From CAYLGY01 sp964383325 (GTDB lineage Bacteria; Pseudomonadota; Alphaproteobacteria; Rhizobiales; Rhizobiaceae): a stretch of 35,610 nt of DNA. The stretch covers positions 1 to 35,610 of the forward strand of contig CAYLGY010000018.1 in assembly GCA_964383325.1 (NCBI GenBank). Reading direction: 5' to 3'. The notes under the pieces were generated by a model. The model ran no database searches. It had not been told where the DNA came from and saw only the letters and a list, made by a program, of their open reading frames with translations. The translations under genes and the position numbers were made by a program. This document shows positions 7,699 to 15,456 of this stretch, one piece after another. How positions within the stretch are numbered: position 1 is the stretch's first letter; each line of letters opens with the position of its first letter.

Positions 7699-10055
7699 TG
7701 TCCCGCCCCTCCCGCTTCCGCCGCGAGGATGGCTTCCATCACCCTTCGCGGCGACGCCGGAACTGCGTGAAGCTCCGCGCCCAGGGGACGCAGGGCGTCA
7801 TTGATGGCATTGACGATCGTCGCGGGCGGCGCGATCGCTCCACCCTCTCCGACTCCCTTGACGCCGAAGCGGGTATAGGGAGAACGCGTTTCCATGTGCG
7901 CGAGGCGGATCAGGGGGATCTCGGCGGGGGTCGGCATGGCGTAGTCGGCGAAGGTCGTGGCGAGCGGCTGCCCCTCGCTGTCGAACGGAACCTCCTCGAA
8001 AAGGCCCGTCCCGATGCCCTGCACGATTCCGCCAAGTACCTGGCCGTCCACCACCATCGGATTGACGCGGGTACCGCAATCGTCGACCGAAACATAATCG
8101 AGGATTTCGACCAGCCCCGTTTCCGGGTCGACGGCGACTCGCGCAGCGTGCGCGGCATAGGCGAAGGGCCCCTTGTCGCCATCCGGTCGATAGCCTGCGG
8201 TGACCTCCATGCCGTCCCGGACAATGTCGTCGGGCAGGTCGTAGGGCCGGAAGTACCAGATATTCGCGGCCTCCTCGATCGAGAGGGAGCTGTTCGGACC
8301 GATGAGCTGACCGCCCTCCAGGCGGATATTCGCCGGATCGGTCTGCATGATGTGTCCCGCGATTCGCTTGAGCCGCTCGGCCAGCGTATCGCAGGCGGCC
8401 GCCACTGCCCCGCCGGTCATCACGATCCCGCGGGAAGCATAGGTTCCGGTCGAATAGGGCGACCGCCCGGTATCGCCGTGCCGGACGATGACCTGCGCGA
8501 TGTCGATGCCCAGCACCTCATGGGCGATCTGGGCCATGGTCGTTTCCATTCCCTGGCCGTGGGACTGGACGCCGACACGCACCTCCAGGCTGCCATCGGG
8601 CAGGAAGGCGATTGTCGCCTGCTCATAGCCGGGCATGAGCGTGATGCCCGCCTTCGAGAGCATTTCCGTCGAAACCGCGGTATGCTCTGTATACATGCCA
8701 TAGCCGACGCCAATCAGGCGGTTGCCGGCATCGAAAGGCTCGGGCGGGTTCTCGATCATCTCCCGCGCCATGCGCAGGCAGGCGGGATAGTCGCCGCTGT
8801 CGAATTCCTTTCCGGCAATCGACTGGTAGGGCATCATGTCGCTCGTCACCAGATTTGCGAGCCGCACGTCCACGGGCGATCTTCCGACTGCCCTCGCAAC
8901 CGCATCCATCATGGTCTCGATCGCAAAGCAGGCGCTGGGCCGTGCGACGGCGCGATAGGGCGACAGGGACGGCTTGTTGGTAGCGACCGTCAGCGTCCGG
9001 ACCCGGTAGCCGCCAATGTCATACGGTCCGGGAATGATGCCGCTCGCCTGGATGGCATCGAAACCGTTGGTATGCGGCCAGACGGAATAGGCGCCGGCAT
9101 CGGTCGTCAGGACGGCGTCGATCGCCAGTATGCGGCCGGTCTCGTCCGCATAGGCCTTGATGTCATAATGATGTTCGCGCGCGCAGGCCCCGGCGGTGAG
9201 ATGCTCGAACCGGTCCTCGAGCCAGCGGACCGGCCGCTTCAGGCGCATCGCCGCCCAGGCGACGATGATTTCTTCCGGATGGACAAGGCACTTGTATCCA
9301 AAGCCGCCGCCCACATCGGGCGCGATGACTCGCACCTGCCGCTGCTGAAGGCCCAGGCACTCGCAGATCGCGTTGCGAACGAGATGCGGCGACTGGGTGG
9401 AGGAATACACGACAAGCGCCTCCTCCCGATCGTCCCAATGGGCGACGGCGCCTCTGCCCTCCAGGGGGACCATGGCCTGCCGGGCCATGTACAGCTTGCG
9501 ATGCACGCAGACCGGCGCCGTGCGGACAATCTCGTCGATCCCGCTATCGAAGAACGTCTCCATGGAGAGATTCGTGTTCCAGCTCTCGTGAAGCAGCGGG
9601 GCGTCGGGCGCCAGCGCCGCCTCGGGATCGACGACCACTGGCAGATGCTCGATGTCCACGTCGAGCTGCGATACGAGATCCTCAGCCTCGGCCCTCGTAT
9701 CGCCAATACACAGGGCCATGATCTCGCCGACGAACCGCACCTTCTCCCTGGCCATGAAGGGCTGCGTGACGATCTTGTGCTTCGGCACGTTGGTCTTTCC
9801 CTTCAGGGGGGCGACTCCCTTCATGTCCCCGGCGGTGAACAGCCGGCCGTCGGAACCTTCCGGCCCCTGGATCGAACGGATCCGCCCATGGGCCACGGGG
9901 CTGCGCAGGAATGCGATATCCACCATTCCGGGCAGCGCCAGATCTGCAACGAATCGCGCCTTGCCATGAAGGAACCGTTCGTCTTCCTTGCGAAGCACGG
10001 AAGCGCCGACCCCCGTCGGTTTCTTGTCGCCTACTGCCATCTCAGACATCGCCAT
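7695..10055 (-). CDS. Molybdenum hydroxylase large subunit (xanthine dehydrogenase/aldehyde oxidase superfamily, not form I CO dehydrogenase)
   Basis: 786-aa molybdopterin-cytosine-dinucleotide-binding subunit. The N-terminal Ald_Xan_dh domain (LRKEDERFLHGKARFVADL) precedes the Mo-binding domain with GGGFGYK (about 250), VQSHGQGMETTMAQIAHE and the catalytic-glutamate block GVGEGGAIAPP (about 730). At about residue 368 the active-site loop reads SPYRAVARPSA. It lacks the AYRCSFR loop of true CO dehydrogenase and only loosely matches the AYRGAGR form II loop. The enzyme should hydroxylate a carbon next to a ring nitrogen or oxidise an aldehyde. Start: ATG at 10055, or ATG at 10049, which has AGGA at five bases. 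It lies 7-13 bases after the PLP enzyme gene. Confidence 0.93.
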   Translation of the reverse strand: MAMSEMAVGDKKPTGVGASVLRKEDERFLHGKARFVADLALPGMVDIAFLRSPVAHGRIRSIQGPEGSDGRLFTAGDMKGVAPLKGKTNVPKHKIVTQPFMAREKVRFVGEIMALCIGDTRAEAEDLVSQLDVDIEHLPVVVDPEAALAPDAPLLHESWNTNLSMETFFDSGIDEIVRTAPVCVHRKLYMARQAMVPLEGRGAVAHWDDREEALVVYSSTQSPHLVRNAICECLGLQQRQVRVIAPDVGGGFGYKCLVHPEEIIVAWAAMRLKRPVRWLEDRFEHLTAGACAREHHYDIKAYADETGRILAIDAVLTTDAGAYSVWPHTNGFDAIQASGIIPGPYDIGGYRVRTLTVATNKPSLSPYRAVARPSACFAIETMMDAVARAVGRSPVDVRLANLVTSDMMPYQSIAGKEFDSGDYPACLRMAREMIENPPEPFDAGNRLIGVGYGMYTEHTAVSTEMLSKAGITLMPGYEQATIAFLPDGSLEVRVGVQSHGQGMETTMAQIAHEVLGIDIAQVIVRHGDTGRSPYSTGTYASRGIVMTGGAVAAACDTLAERLKRIAGHIMQTDPANIRLEGGQLIGPNSSLSIEEAANIWYFRPYDLPDDIVRDGMEVTAGYRPDGDKGPFAYAAHAARVAVDPETGLVEILDYVSVDDCGTRVNPMVVDGQVLGGIVQGIGTGLFEEVPFDSEGQPLATTFADYAMPTPAEIPLIRLAHMETRSPYTRFGVKGVGEGGAIAPPATIVNAINDALRPLGAELHAVPASPRRVMEAILAAEAGGAGQ

Positions 10056-10062
10056 CCTGCAT

Positions 10063-11349
10063 CTAATCTGGAAGGGAAAGGCCGTACCGGTCGCGAAGAT
10101 GCTTCTTCGCTTCCTTCAGGCTCCCATCGATTTCCGGGATTTCCTCGTCATGGATATCGAGGCCGATATCCTTCAGGCCGGGTGAAGTGGAAATGCACAC
10201 GACAGGCCCGTCGGGCGCCAGGGCGCTGCCGCAAAGCTGCTTCAGCCCGGCTACGCCTGCCGCTGCGGCAAGCTCGACCCACAGGCCGTTTGTCGCCAGC
10301 TGACGCTGCGCCGCCAGCATTTCGGCATCGCTGACCGCGAGGGCATCCCCATCGCTTTCGCGCAACGCCTTCAGGCAGCGCACGCCGCCCACGGTCGTGC
10401 CGATGGAGAGCGCACGCGTCGATTCATTGGGCCCCTGGATCGCGCGCAGCACTCCGCCGGCCTGGATGGCGCGGTAGTGCGGGCCGAGCGCCGAAGGCTC
10501 GCAGGAATAGAGCCTGGGTACGCTCGCAGTGAGGCCGAGCAGCTGCAACTCGAAAAAGCCCTTCCAGATTCCATAGATGAGCTCGCCATAGCCCGTCGGC
10601 ACGAAGACGGCCGCAGGAACGGCGCCGAGATCCCTGAAGATTTCAAAGGAGATCGACTTGTACCCCTCCGAGGCGAATGCATGTCCGGTATGCGCTTCGG
10701 GCGTCAGATTGCTGACGGCATGAAAACCGGTCTCCTGGTAGAGTTGCCAGAGGAGGCTCCAGCGCCGGTCGCTCGGCACGAGAAGGGCGGACGCGCCATA
10801 GGCGCTGATCAGGCGCCGCATCGCCAGCGGCGCGGACGCGCTGCCGAGAATGATGCAGGGCAGACCCGCCGCGGCGGCATAGGCGCCCGCCGACGCGCCA
10901 TGATTGCCGGAGGACGCGACCACGATTCCAGGCGCGCCCGAGATCTTCGCCGCGCTCACCAGGCAGCGATTGAGCCGGTCCTTGTGGGACCAGGTCGGAT
11001 TCCGTCCTTCATCCTTGATATATACATCTGGCCCGAAACCCAGCCATTTGCGAAGGCTGTCAACGCGAATCAGCGGCGTGTTGCCTTCGCCGAGATTGGT
11101 TTCGGCTGCCAGGGGCGGCATCAGTTGCGACCAGGCATCGAGGCCACGCGAACCCATGCGGCCGGATTGCTGAAACAGGTCCAGATCCACGGAAGCATAG
11201 TCGAACCCGACTTCCAGCGGCAGCGGGGTCTGCGGATCGGACTCGCGCCGGAAGCCCTCCATCCTTGGCGGGAACAACGGAAACTCACTCGAAGCCTCGT
11301 CAATGACCACCTGTCCGGTTGCCAGCGACAATCCTGATAAGAACTGCAT
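10063..11349 (-). CDS. Threonine-synthase-like PLP-dependent enzyme (fold type II)
   Basis: 428 aa. LGEGNTPLIRVDSL (86-99), the PLP lysine K123 in PTWSHKDR, the phosphate-contact loop VASSGNHGASAGAYAAAAG (from 144) and a later glycine-rich VPTGYGELIYG define a tryptophan-synthase-beta-fold enzyme closest to threonine synthase. The N-terminal region has the layout of bacterial threonine synthases, but the zinc-ribbon cysteines found there in many homologues are absent. A beta-elimination or replacement on an amino-acid intermediate of the pathway is more likely than threonine synthesis, because it is the first gene of a catabolic operon. ATG at 11349 has GGGAAGAGC immediately upstream. An upstream in-frame start at 11442 would add 31 unconserved residues. 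Confidence 0.85.
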   Translation of the reverse strand: MQFLSGLSLATGQVVIDEASSEFPLFPPRMEGFRRESDPQTPLPLEVGFDYASVDLDLFQQSGRMGSRGLDAWSQLMPPLAAETNLGEGNTPLIRVDSLRKWLGFGPDVYIKDEGRNPTWSHKDRLNRCLVSAAKISGAPGIVVASSGNHGASAGAYAAAAGLPCIILGSASAPLAMRRLISAYGASALLVPSDRRWSLLWQLYQETGFHAVSNLTPEAHTGHAFASEGYKSISFEIFRDLGAVPAAVFVPTGYGELIYGIWKGFFELQLLGLTASVPRLYSCEPSALGPHYRAIQAGGVLRAIQGPNESTRALSIGTTVGGVRCLKALRESDGDALAVSDAEMLAAQRQLATNGLWVELAAAAGVAGLKQLCGSALAPDGPVVCISTSPGLKDIGLDIHDEEIPEIDGSLKEAKKHLRDRYGLSLPD

Positions 11350-11541
11350 GCTCTTCCCGTTACCCCGAAACTGCATCCAAGGACTCAGTACTGAATCATT
11401 ACTTTTGCGTTGTTCGATTGGATGCCGTTCAACCCTTGTCAAAACACAGTGGATCTCTCGTTTATGCTGAAAGATTCTCTGTCAGTACGGTCAATCTGCT
11501 CCATTGGCCATGATGTCTTTCACCTGGTAGTCCTCCCAATT

Positions 11542-11566
11542 TGTTCCAATTATCGGAACACTGTTC
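11542..11566. promoter_or_regulatory. Candidate operator: overlapping palindromes at the start of the catabolic operon
   Basis: TGTTCC-AATTATC-GGAACA (11542-11560) is a perfect inverted repeat with 6-base arms and a 7-base spacer. It shares its right arm with a second perfect repeat, GAACA-C-TGTTC (11556-11566). Together they form three alternating half-sites. They lie just downstream of the -10 box at 11574-11579 on the minus strand, covering about +1 to +25, where a repressor would block transcription. Such half-sites resemble operators of some IclR-family regulators, but no regulator gene is in the window. The palindromes are seen; their function is inferred. Confidence 0.55.
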
Positions 11567-11573
11567 TATTTAG

Positions 11574-11602
11574 AGGATAAAGAGGTCCACTCCTCGTGTC
11601 AA
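11574..11602 (-). promoter_or_regulatory. Sigma70-type promoter of the catabolic operon
   Basis: On the minus strand TTGACA (11602-11597), a 17-base spacer, then TATCCT (11579-11574). This is a perfect -35 box, an optimal spacer and a 4 of 6 -10 box. Transcription would start near 11567 and leave a leader of about 218 bases before the PLP-enzyme start at 11349. The leader holds a 6-codon frame (ATG at about 11512) with a weak ribosome site, of unknown meaning. The overlapping palindromes at 11542-11566 suggest repression in the absence of inducer. Confidence 0.6.
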
Positions 11603-11866
11603 CATTCCTTGATGTTCTGAAATACGCCGCCCTTGGCCTGCGCTACCAGCTTCCACAGGCAGGAACATTGCCGCAGAATGCCCGTACCAGCCCCGATTCG
11701 AGGGACCAGCCCGTCAATGCGCGCCAGCTGCCCGCCGCATGCGCGTTGATTTCCGCCCGATTGGGCCGGGCGATGCGGGAACCGAAATGCCGGAACGGGA
11801 AGTGCGTGCGGGTCGGTCGGTGTTGCGCGCGCCCATGCAGGCAAGCATCCGCCGCTCGTTCGGGGT
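11603..11866. other. Stretch without a recognisable gene between the catabolic cluster and tusA
   Basis: The 264 bases between the operon promoter and the tusA stop hold only short open frames on both strands, none with recognisable motifs or a convincing start. No inverted or direct repeats or tRNA-like sequence were seen that would mark an integration site. It separates core genes to the right from the accessory cluster to the left and may be the cluster's boundary. Confidence 0.4.
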
Positions 11867-12106
11867 TTACGCCCGTTCGATCAGGAACCGCATGCCGCCC
11901 TCGGGAATGGCCGACGTCTCGACCAGCCGATGGCCGCTTTCATTGCAGAATGCCGGAATGTCGATGACCGCCATAGGGTCGGTCGTCTCCAGCCACAAAT
12001 ACTCGCCCGGATTCATGCCCTCGAGCTTGCGCCGCGCCTTCAATACGGGCAGCGGACATTTCAGCCCGCGCAGATCATAGACTGCCGCAGTGATCTCGCC
12101 GGTCAC
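11867..12106 (-). CDS. tusA: TusA-family sulfur-carrier protein
   Basis: 79 aa. The family signature DLRGLKCPLPVLKARRKL lies at residues 11-28, with the sulfur-carrying cysteine C17 in CPLP. The rest is the two-layer alpha/beta fold (ETTDPMAVIDIPAFC...GHRLVETS). TusA proteins accept persulfide from IscS-like desulfurases and pass it to tRNA thiolation, molybdenum-cofactor or other sulfur pathways. The start is GTG at 12106, and its GTGA overlaps the stop of the L,D-transpeptidase gene, so the two are translationally coupled. A longer frame upstream lies inside that gene. The sequence supports the family, not which acceptor it serves. Confidence 0.88.
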   Translation of the reverse strand: MTGEITAAVYDLRGLKCPLPVLKARRKLEGMNPGEYLWLETTDPMAVIDIPAFCNESGHRLVETSAIPEGGMRFLIERA

Positions 12107-13251
12107 TTGAACGGATTCCACCAGAGCCCACGCTTCTTCTTGCCTGTACCGGCATCCGCCGTGCCTTCCTCTGGCGCGAAGGCGGTCGCAGCCGGCACCT
12201 TCTCGGGCTCGCCCTGCGTTTCCGGCGCTTGCGCCAGTGCCGGCGGTGATGCGGGTTCTGCAGCAGGCGTTGCGGGCGCGACTGCAATCGCCGTTGCCGG
12301 CGTTCCGAGGCTGGGCGGCCTGGCCGGAACTTTCTCGCCCCGCGCGCGTGCGGCGGACCATTGGGCCACCAGGATGGCTTCCTCGATGCCCTGGATGGAC
12401 GGCGCCGGTGGCTTCAGCTTGCCGCGCGACATCGCTTCCGCAATGGCCGCCGACTGGCTGGTGGCATGCGAGGCATAGGCCGTCACGAGCTTTTCGGGCG
12501 GAGCGGGTACCGGGCAGGCGGCCCCCGGCGAGAAACGCGCCCCTTCGGCGATGCGGTTGAAAACATACCGGCCTTCGCAGACATCGACCTTGGGCGGCAC
12601 GCGGGTGATCTCGAAATGATCATAGCCTTCCTTCAGCATCTGCCAGAACTCGAAATTGCGGTCGTCGCGATACCGCGCCATGTTCTGCGGCGTCATGCGG
12701 AACGGAAAGGCCTGGATCTGGAATTCGGTCTGCCCGCCCTGGAAGGCATCCCGCGCGAAGGCGTAGATTTCCTTGATCTGCTCATCCGTCATCGAATAGC
12801 AGCCGGCGGACGAACAGGCGCCATGCACCATCAGATGCGAGCCGGTGCGGCCATGGTGACGGTCATAGGCGTTCGGATAGCCGATATTGAAGGCGAGATA
12901 GTAGTTTGATTTCGGATTCATCTGCCACGGCTTGACCGTGTAGAACCCCTCCGGCGCCTGCCGGTCTCCCTCGCGGAATTTCGGACCCAGCTTGCCCGAC
13001 CATTTGCAGATGTCGTAGGTCGTGACGAGATCGTAGCGGCCGTTATCCTTCTGCTTCCAGACTTCGAGCTGCCCTTCTTCCTTGAAGAGGCGGATCATGA
13101 TCGGCGAGTGCCGGGTCATGCCCTTGGCCTTCATCTGCTGCACGAGCTTTGGCGGCAAGGGCGCATTTTCCCGTGGCGCCAGATCTTCCAGCGAGGCCTG
13201 GCAGCCCGCAAGCGCGATCGCCACTGCTGCAGCAAGTAAACCGGCTCTCAT
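12103..13251 (-). CDS. L,D-transpeptidase (YkuD domain, YafK-like) lipoprotein
   Basis: 382 aa. It starts with a lipoprotein signal, MRAGLLAAAVAIALAGC, with C17 as the lipidated residue. The YkuD domain covers about residues 45-205 and contains the catalytic motif HGACSSAGCYSM (H143, nucleophile C151). The C-terminal 90 residues are Ala/Pro/Glu-rich low complexity ending in GKKKRGLWWNPFK, perhaps for envelope contact. The enzyme should form or exchange 3-3 peptidoglycan cross-links or attach proteins to peptidoglycan in the periplasm. ATG at 13251 was chosen because the signal peptide begins there, with AGGA upstream. It lies between accA and tusA, an order often seen in Hyphomicrobiales. Confidence 0.9.
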   Translation of the reverse strand: MRAGLLAAAVAIALAGCQASLEDLAPRENAPLPPKLVQQMKAKGMTRHSPIMIRLFKEEGQLEVWKQKDNGRYDLVTTYDICKWSGKLGPKFREGDRQAPEGFYTVKPWQMNPKSNYYLAFNIGYPNAYDRHHGRTGSHLMVHGACSSAGCYSMTDEQIKEIYAFARDAFQGGQTEFQIQAFPFRMTPQNMARYRDDRNFEFWQMLKEGYDHFEITRVPPKVDVCEGRYVFNRIAEGARFSPGAACPVPAPPEKLVTAYASHATSQSAAIAEAMSRGKLKPPAPSIQGIEEAILVAQWSAARARGEKVPARPPSLGTPATAIAVAPATPAAEPASPPALAQAPETQGEPEKVPAATAFAPEEGTADAGTGKKKRGLWWNPFK

Positions 13252-13298
13252 CGACGAAACTTCCTGTCGCTCGCTCTGACCCACCCGACTGCCAACAA

Positions 13299-13327
13299 AA
13301 TATACTCTAGGCCGTGCATCTTGAGAA
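13299..13327 (-). promoter_or_regulatory. Possible promoter of the L,D-transpeptidase-tusA pair
   Basis: Minus strand TTCTCA (13327-13322), a 17-base spacer, then TATATT (13304-13299), about 48 bases before the transpeptidase start. The -10 box is good and the -35 box is weak. The 152-base gap after accA is consistent with an own promoter. Confidence 0.35.
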
Positions 13328-13403
13328 TCCCTTAACGGATTGTACACGAACCGGCATGCACGAACATCCCTCGCGCGCGGCAAGGGCATGAATTCAACGG
13401 ATC

Positions 13404-14354
13404 CTACAATGAACGTCCGATGGCAAGGAATTTCTCGCGCCGCTGTTCGCGCAGGTCGAATCCCCCGGAAGTGAGCAGCTTCAGCGCATCGGTGATGCGC
13501 TTGCCCGCGGCGGCATAGACCGCCTGCGGATTGCGATGCGCCCCGCCGAGGGGCTCCTCGATGATGCCGTCAATGATTCCGAGGTCGAGCAGGTCCTGCG
13601 CCACGATCCTCATGCTGGTCGCCGCATCCTTCGCCCGTGTCGGATCTCGCCACAGGATCGACGCGGCGCCCTCGGGAGAGATCACCGAATAGATCGCATG
13701 CTCCAGCATGTAGACGCGGTTGGCCGTCGCCAGCGCGATGGCCCCGCCCGAACCGCCTTCGCCAAGGATGATCGAAACGATCGGCACCCGCAGCCCGAGG
13801 CAGGCCGCGGTGGAGCGGGCAATGGCCTCGGCCTGGCCGCGCTCCTCGGCACCGATTCCCGGATAGGCGCCGGTCGTGTCCACCAGCGTGATCACCGGAA
13901 GGGCGAACCGGTCCGCAAGCTCCATGATGCGGACGGCCTTGCGATATCCTTCCGGGCGGGCCATGCCGAAATTGTGCTTCAGCCGGCTGGTCGTGTCATT
14001 GCCCTTCTCCTGGCCGATCACCGCGACGGACTGGCCACCAAATCGCGCAAAGCCGGCAATGACGGCATGGTCCTCGCCAAACTTGCGATCCCCGGCAAGC
14101 GGCGTGAAATCCGTGAACAGCTCGCGAATGTAGTCGAGGCAATGGGGCCGGTCCGGATGACGGGCGACCTGTGCCTTCTGCCAGGGGGTAAGCGCCTTGT
14201 AGACATCGCGCAACGCATCGCGCGACCGCTTTTCCAGCCGGGCGATCTCATCGGCGACATCCACTGCCTCGCCGGCCTCGCTCATCTTCTTCAACTCGAG
14301 AATCTGTCCCTCGAGGTCGGCGATGGGTTTCTCAAAATCGAGATAATGATGCAT
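13404..14354 (-). CDS. accA: Acetyl-CoA carboxylase carboxyltransferase subunit alpha
   Basis: 316 aa, the usual length. The start MHHYLDFEKPIADLEGQI is the conserved AccA N-terminus, so ATG at 14354 is preferred over an upstream GTG at 14423. Signature blocks: RPHCLDYI, GDRKFGEDHAVIAG, FGMARPEGYRKA, TGAYPGIGAEERGQ, GEGGSGGAIA and SPEGAASILW. With AccD it transfers the carboxyl group from biotin to acetyl-CoA, giving malonyl-CoA, the first step of fatty-acid synthesis in the cytoplasm. No strong ribosome site is visible. It lies 84 bases downstream of xerD on the same strand. Confidence 0.97.
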   Translation of the reverse strand: MHHYLDFEKPIADLEGQILELKKMSEAGEAVDVADEIARLEKRSRDALRDVYKALTPWQKAQVARHPDRPHCLDYIRELFTDFTPLAGDRKFGEDHAVIAGFARFGGQSVAVIGQEKGNDTTSRLKHNFGMARPEGYRKAVRIMELADRFALPVITLVDTTGAYPGIGAEERGQAEAIARSTAACLGLRVPIVSIILGEGGSGGAIALATANRVYMLEHAIYSVISPEGAASILWRDPTRAKDAATSMRIVAQDLLDLGIIDGIIEEPLGGAHRNPQAVYAAAGKRITDALKLLTSGGFDLREQRREKFLAIGRSL

Positions 14355-14438
14355 GAAACACTGAACCAGCCTGACTTGGTCCCGCCCGGCAAGAGCCGCC
14401 GCCGGCACCTGGATGGCCCTCACATAAACATCATGTCC

Positions 14439-15368
14439 TCAATCGGCAAGCGGATGGTGCTCGCGTACCAGCTCCATCAGCCGCTCTTCCTGCACATGGG
14501 TGTAGATCTGCGTCGTCGAAATATCCGCATGGCCCAGCAATTGCTGCACGGAGCGCAAGTCCGCCCCATTGGCGAGCAAGTGGCTGGCGAAGGCATGGCG
14601 AAGGACGTGCGGCGACAGGCTGGTCGCCGCGACCCCTGCCCGGGCGCCCAGCGCCTTCAGCTCGCGCGCGAATACCTGGCGCGGCAGGTGTCCGCCGACG
14701 GAAGCGGCTGGAAAGAGCCATGGAGAATCCTTCCAGCCCGGCACGGCGTCGCGCAATCGAAGCCATTCCTGCAAAGCCTCCCGGGCAGCCGGGGACAGCG
14801 GAACGATCCGCTCGCGCCCGCCCTTGCCCGAAATGGTAAAGTATCGCTCATCGCGCCGCGCGGCGGCCACCGGTAGGGAAACCAGTTCCGAAACCCGCAT
14901 CCCCGATGCATAGAGCACCTCGATCAGCGCCCGCAGCCGCACCGCAGACTGCCCGCCGCCCGAGGAGGCATCCGCATCGGCCGCTTCTTTCGCAGCTCGA
15001 TCGAGCAGGCGGCCGACTTCGTCCGTGTCGAGGATCCTCGGCAAGGAACGCCGGCTTTTCGGTGCGTCGATCAGCGCGGTCGGATCATCCTCGCGAAACC
15101 CTTCGGTAAGCAGGAACCGGTAGTACTGCCTCAGCGTGACAAGCTTTCTCGCCTGGGTCGCGGGCGCGAGATGCGCAAGGCTCGCAAGATATTCCCGCAA
15201 TTCCTCGTTGCCGGCCTCTGCAAGCCGCCGTCCGAGAAATGCGCCCGCATCCTCCAGATCCCGGCGATAGGCGTCCAGCGTATTCAGGCTCGCGCCCCGT
15301 TCGGCGCTCATCATCTCCAGGAAGGATTCGATCGACAGGGAACCGCCCGCCGGACGCGAAAGTTTCAT
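14439..15368 (-). CDS. xerD: Tyrosine recombinase XerD
   Basis: 309 aa. It has an N-terminal SAM-like core-binding domain (SIESFLEMMSAERGASLNTL) and a C-terminal catalytic domain with all active-site residues visible: R158 (SGMRVSEL), K182 (SGKGGRER), H254 and R257 (SPHVLRHAFASHLL), H280 (LLGHADISTTQIY) and the nucleophile Y289. XerD with XerC resolves chromosome dimers at dif during division. The identification as XerD rather than XerC or a phage integrase rests on overall motif quality and on the xerD-accA / aroK-aroB neighbourhood common in alphaproteobacteria. AGGG stands three bases before the ATG. Confidence 0.93.
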   Translation of the reverse strand: MKLSRPAGGSLSIESFLEMMSAERGASLNTLDAYRRDLEDAGAFLGRRLAEAGNEELREYLASLAHLAPATQARKLVTLRQYYRFLLTEGFREDDPTALIDAPKSRRSLPRILDTDEVGRLLDRAAKEAADADASSGGGQSAVRLRALIEVLYASGMRVSELVSLPVAAARRDERYFTISGKGGRERIVPLSPAAREALQEWLRLRDAVPGWKDSPWLFPAASVGGHLPRQVFARELKALGARAGVAATSLSPHVLRHAFASHLLANGADLRSVQQLLGHADISTTQIYTHVQEERLMELVREHHPLAD

Positions 15369-15392
15369 GAACCCTGCACAGCTCCGCTCAGG

Positions 15393-15437
15393 CCATGATC
15401 CCGGAAGGTGGAACCCGCTCTTTCGCCGGGATCATAC
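15393..15437. repeat. Palindromic intergenic repeat (REP-like), single copy
   Basis: ATGATCCCGG (15395-15404) and CCGGGATCAT (15426-15435) are perfect 10-base arms around a 21-base loop containing GGTGGAACCC. Ends, length and the GTGGAACCC core match the repeats at 35437-35602. It therefore belongs to the same family, which resembles the GCATGATCC...GGATCATGC palindromes scattered between genes in Hyphomicrobiales. It lies upstream of xerD, between oppositely oriented transcription units. Confidence 0.7.
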
Positions 15438-15456
15438 GCAAACTAGAACGCAGGCG

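Noticed and set aside
6874..10055. Carbon monoxide dehydrogenase (coxMSL)
   Set aside because: The active-site AYRCSFR loop is absent and the gene order differs, so only the broader hydroxylase family is supported.
7683..10334. 883-codon open frame on the plus strand
   Set aside because: It lies antisense to the complete molybdenum hydroxylase large subunit, has no recognisable domain, and reflects GC-rich codon periodicity.
11599..11844. 81-codon minus-strand frame between tusA and the operon promoter
   Set aside because: No known motif, no ribosome site and composition unlike the neighbouring genes; it also runs into the promoter's -35 box.
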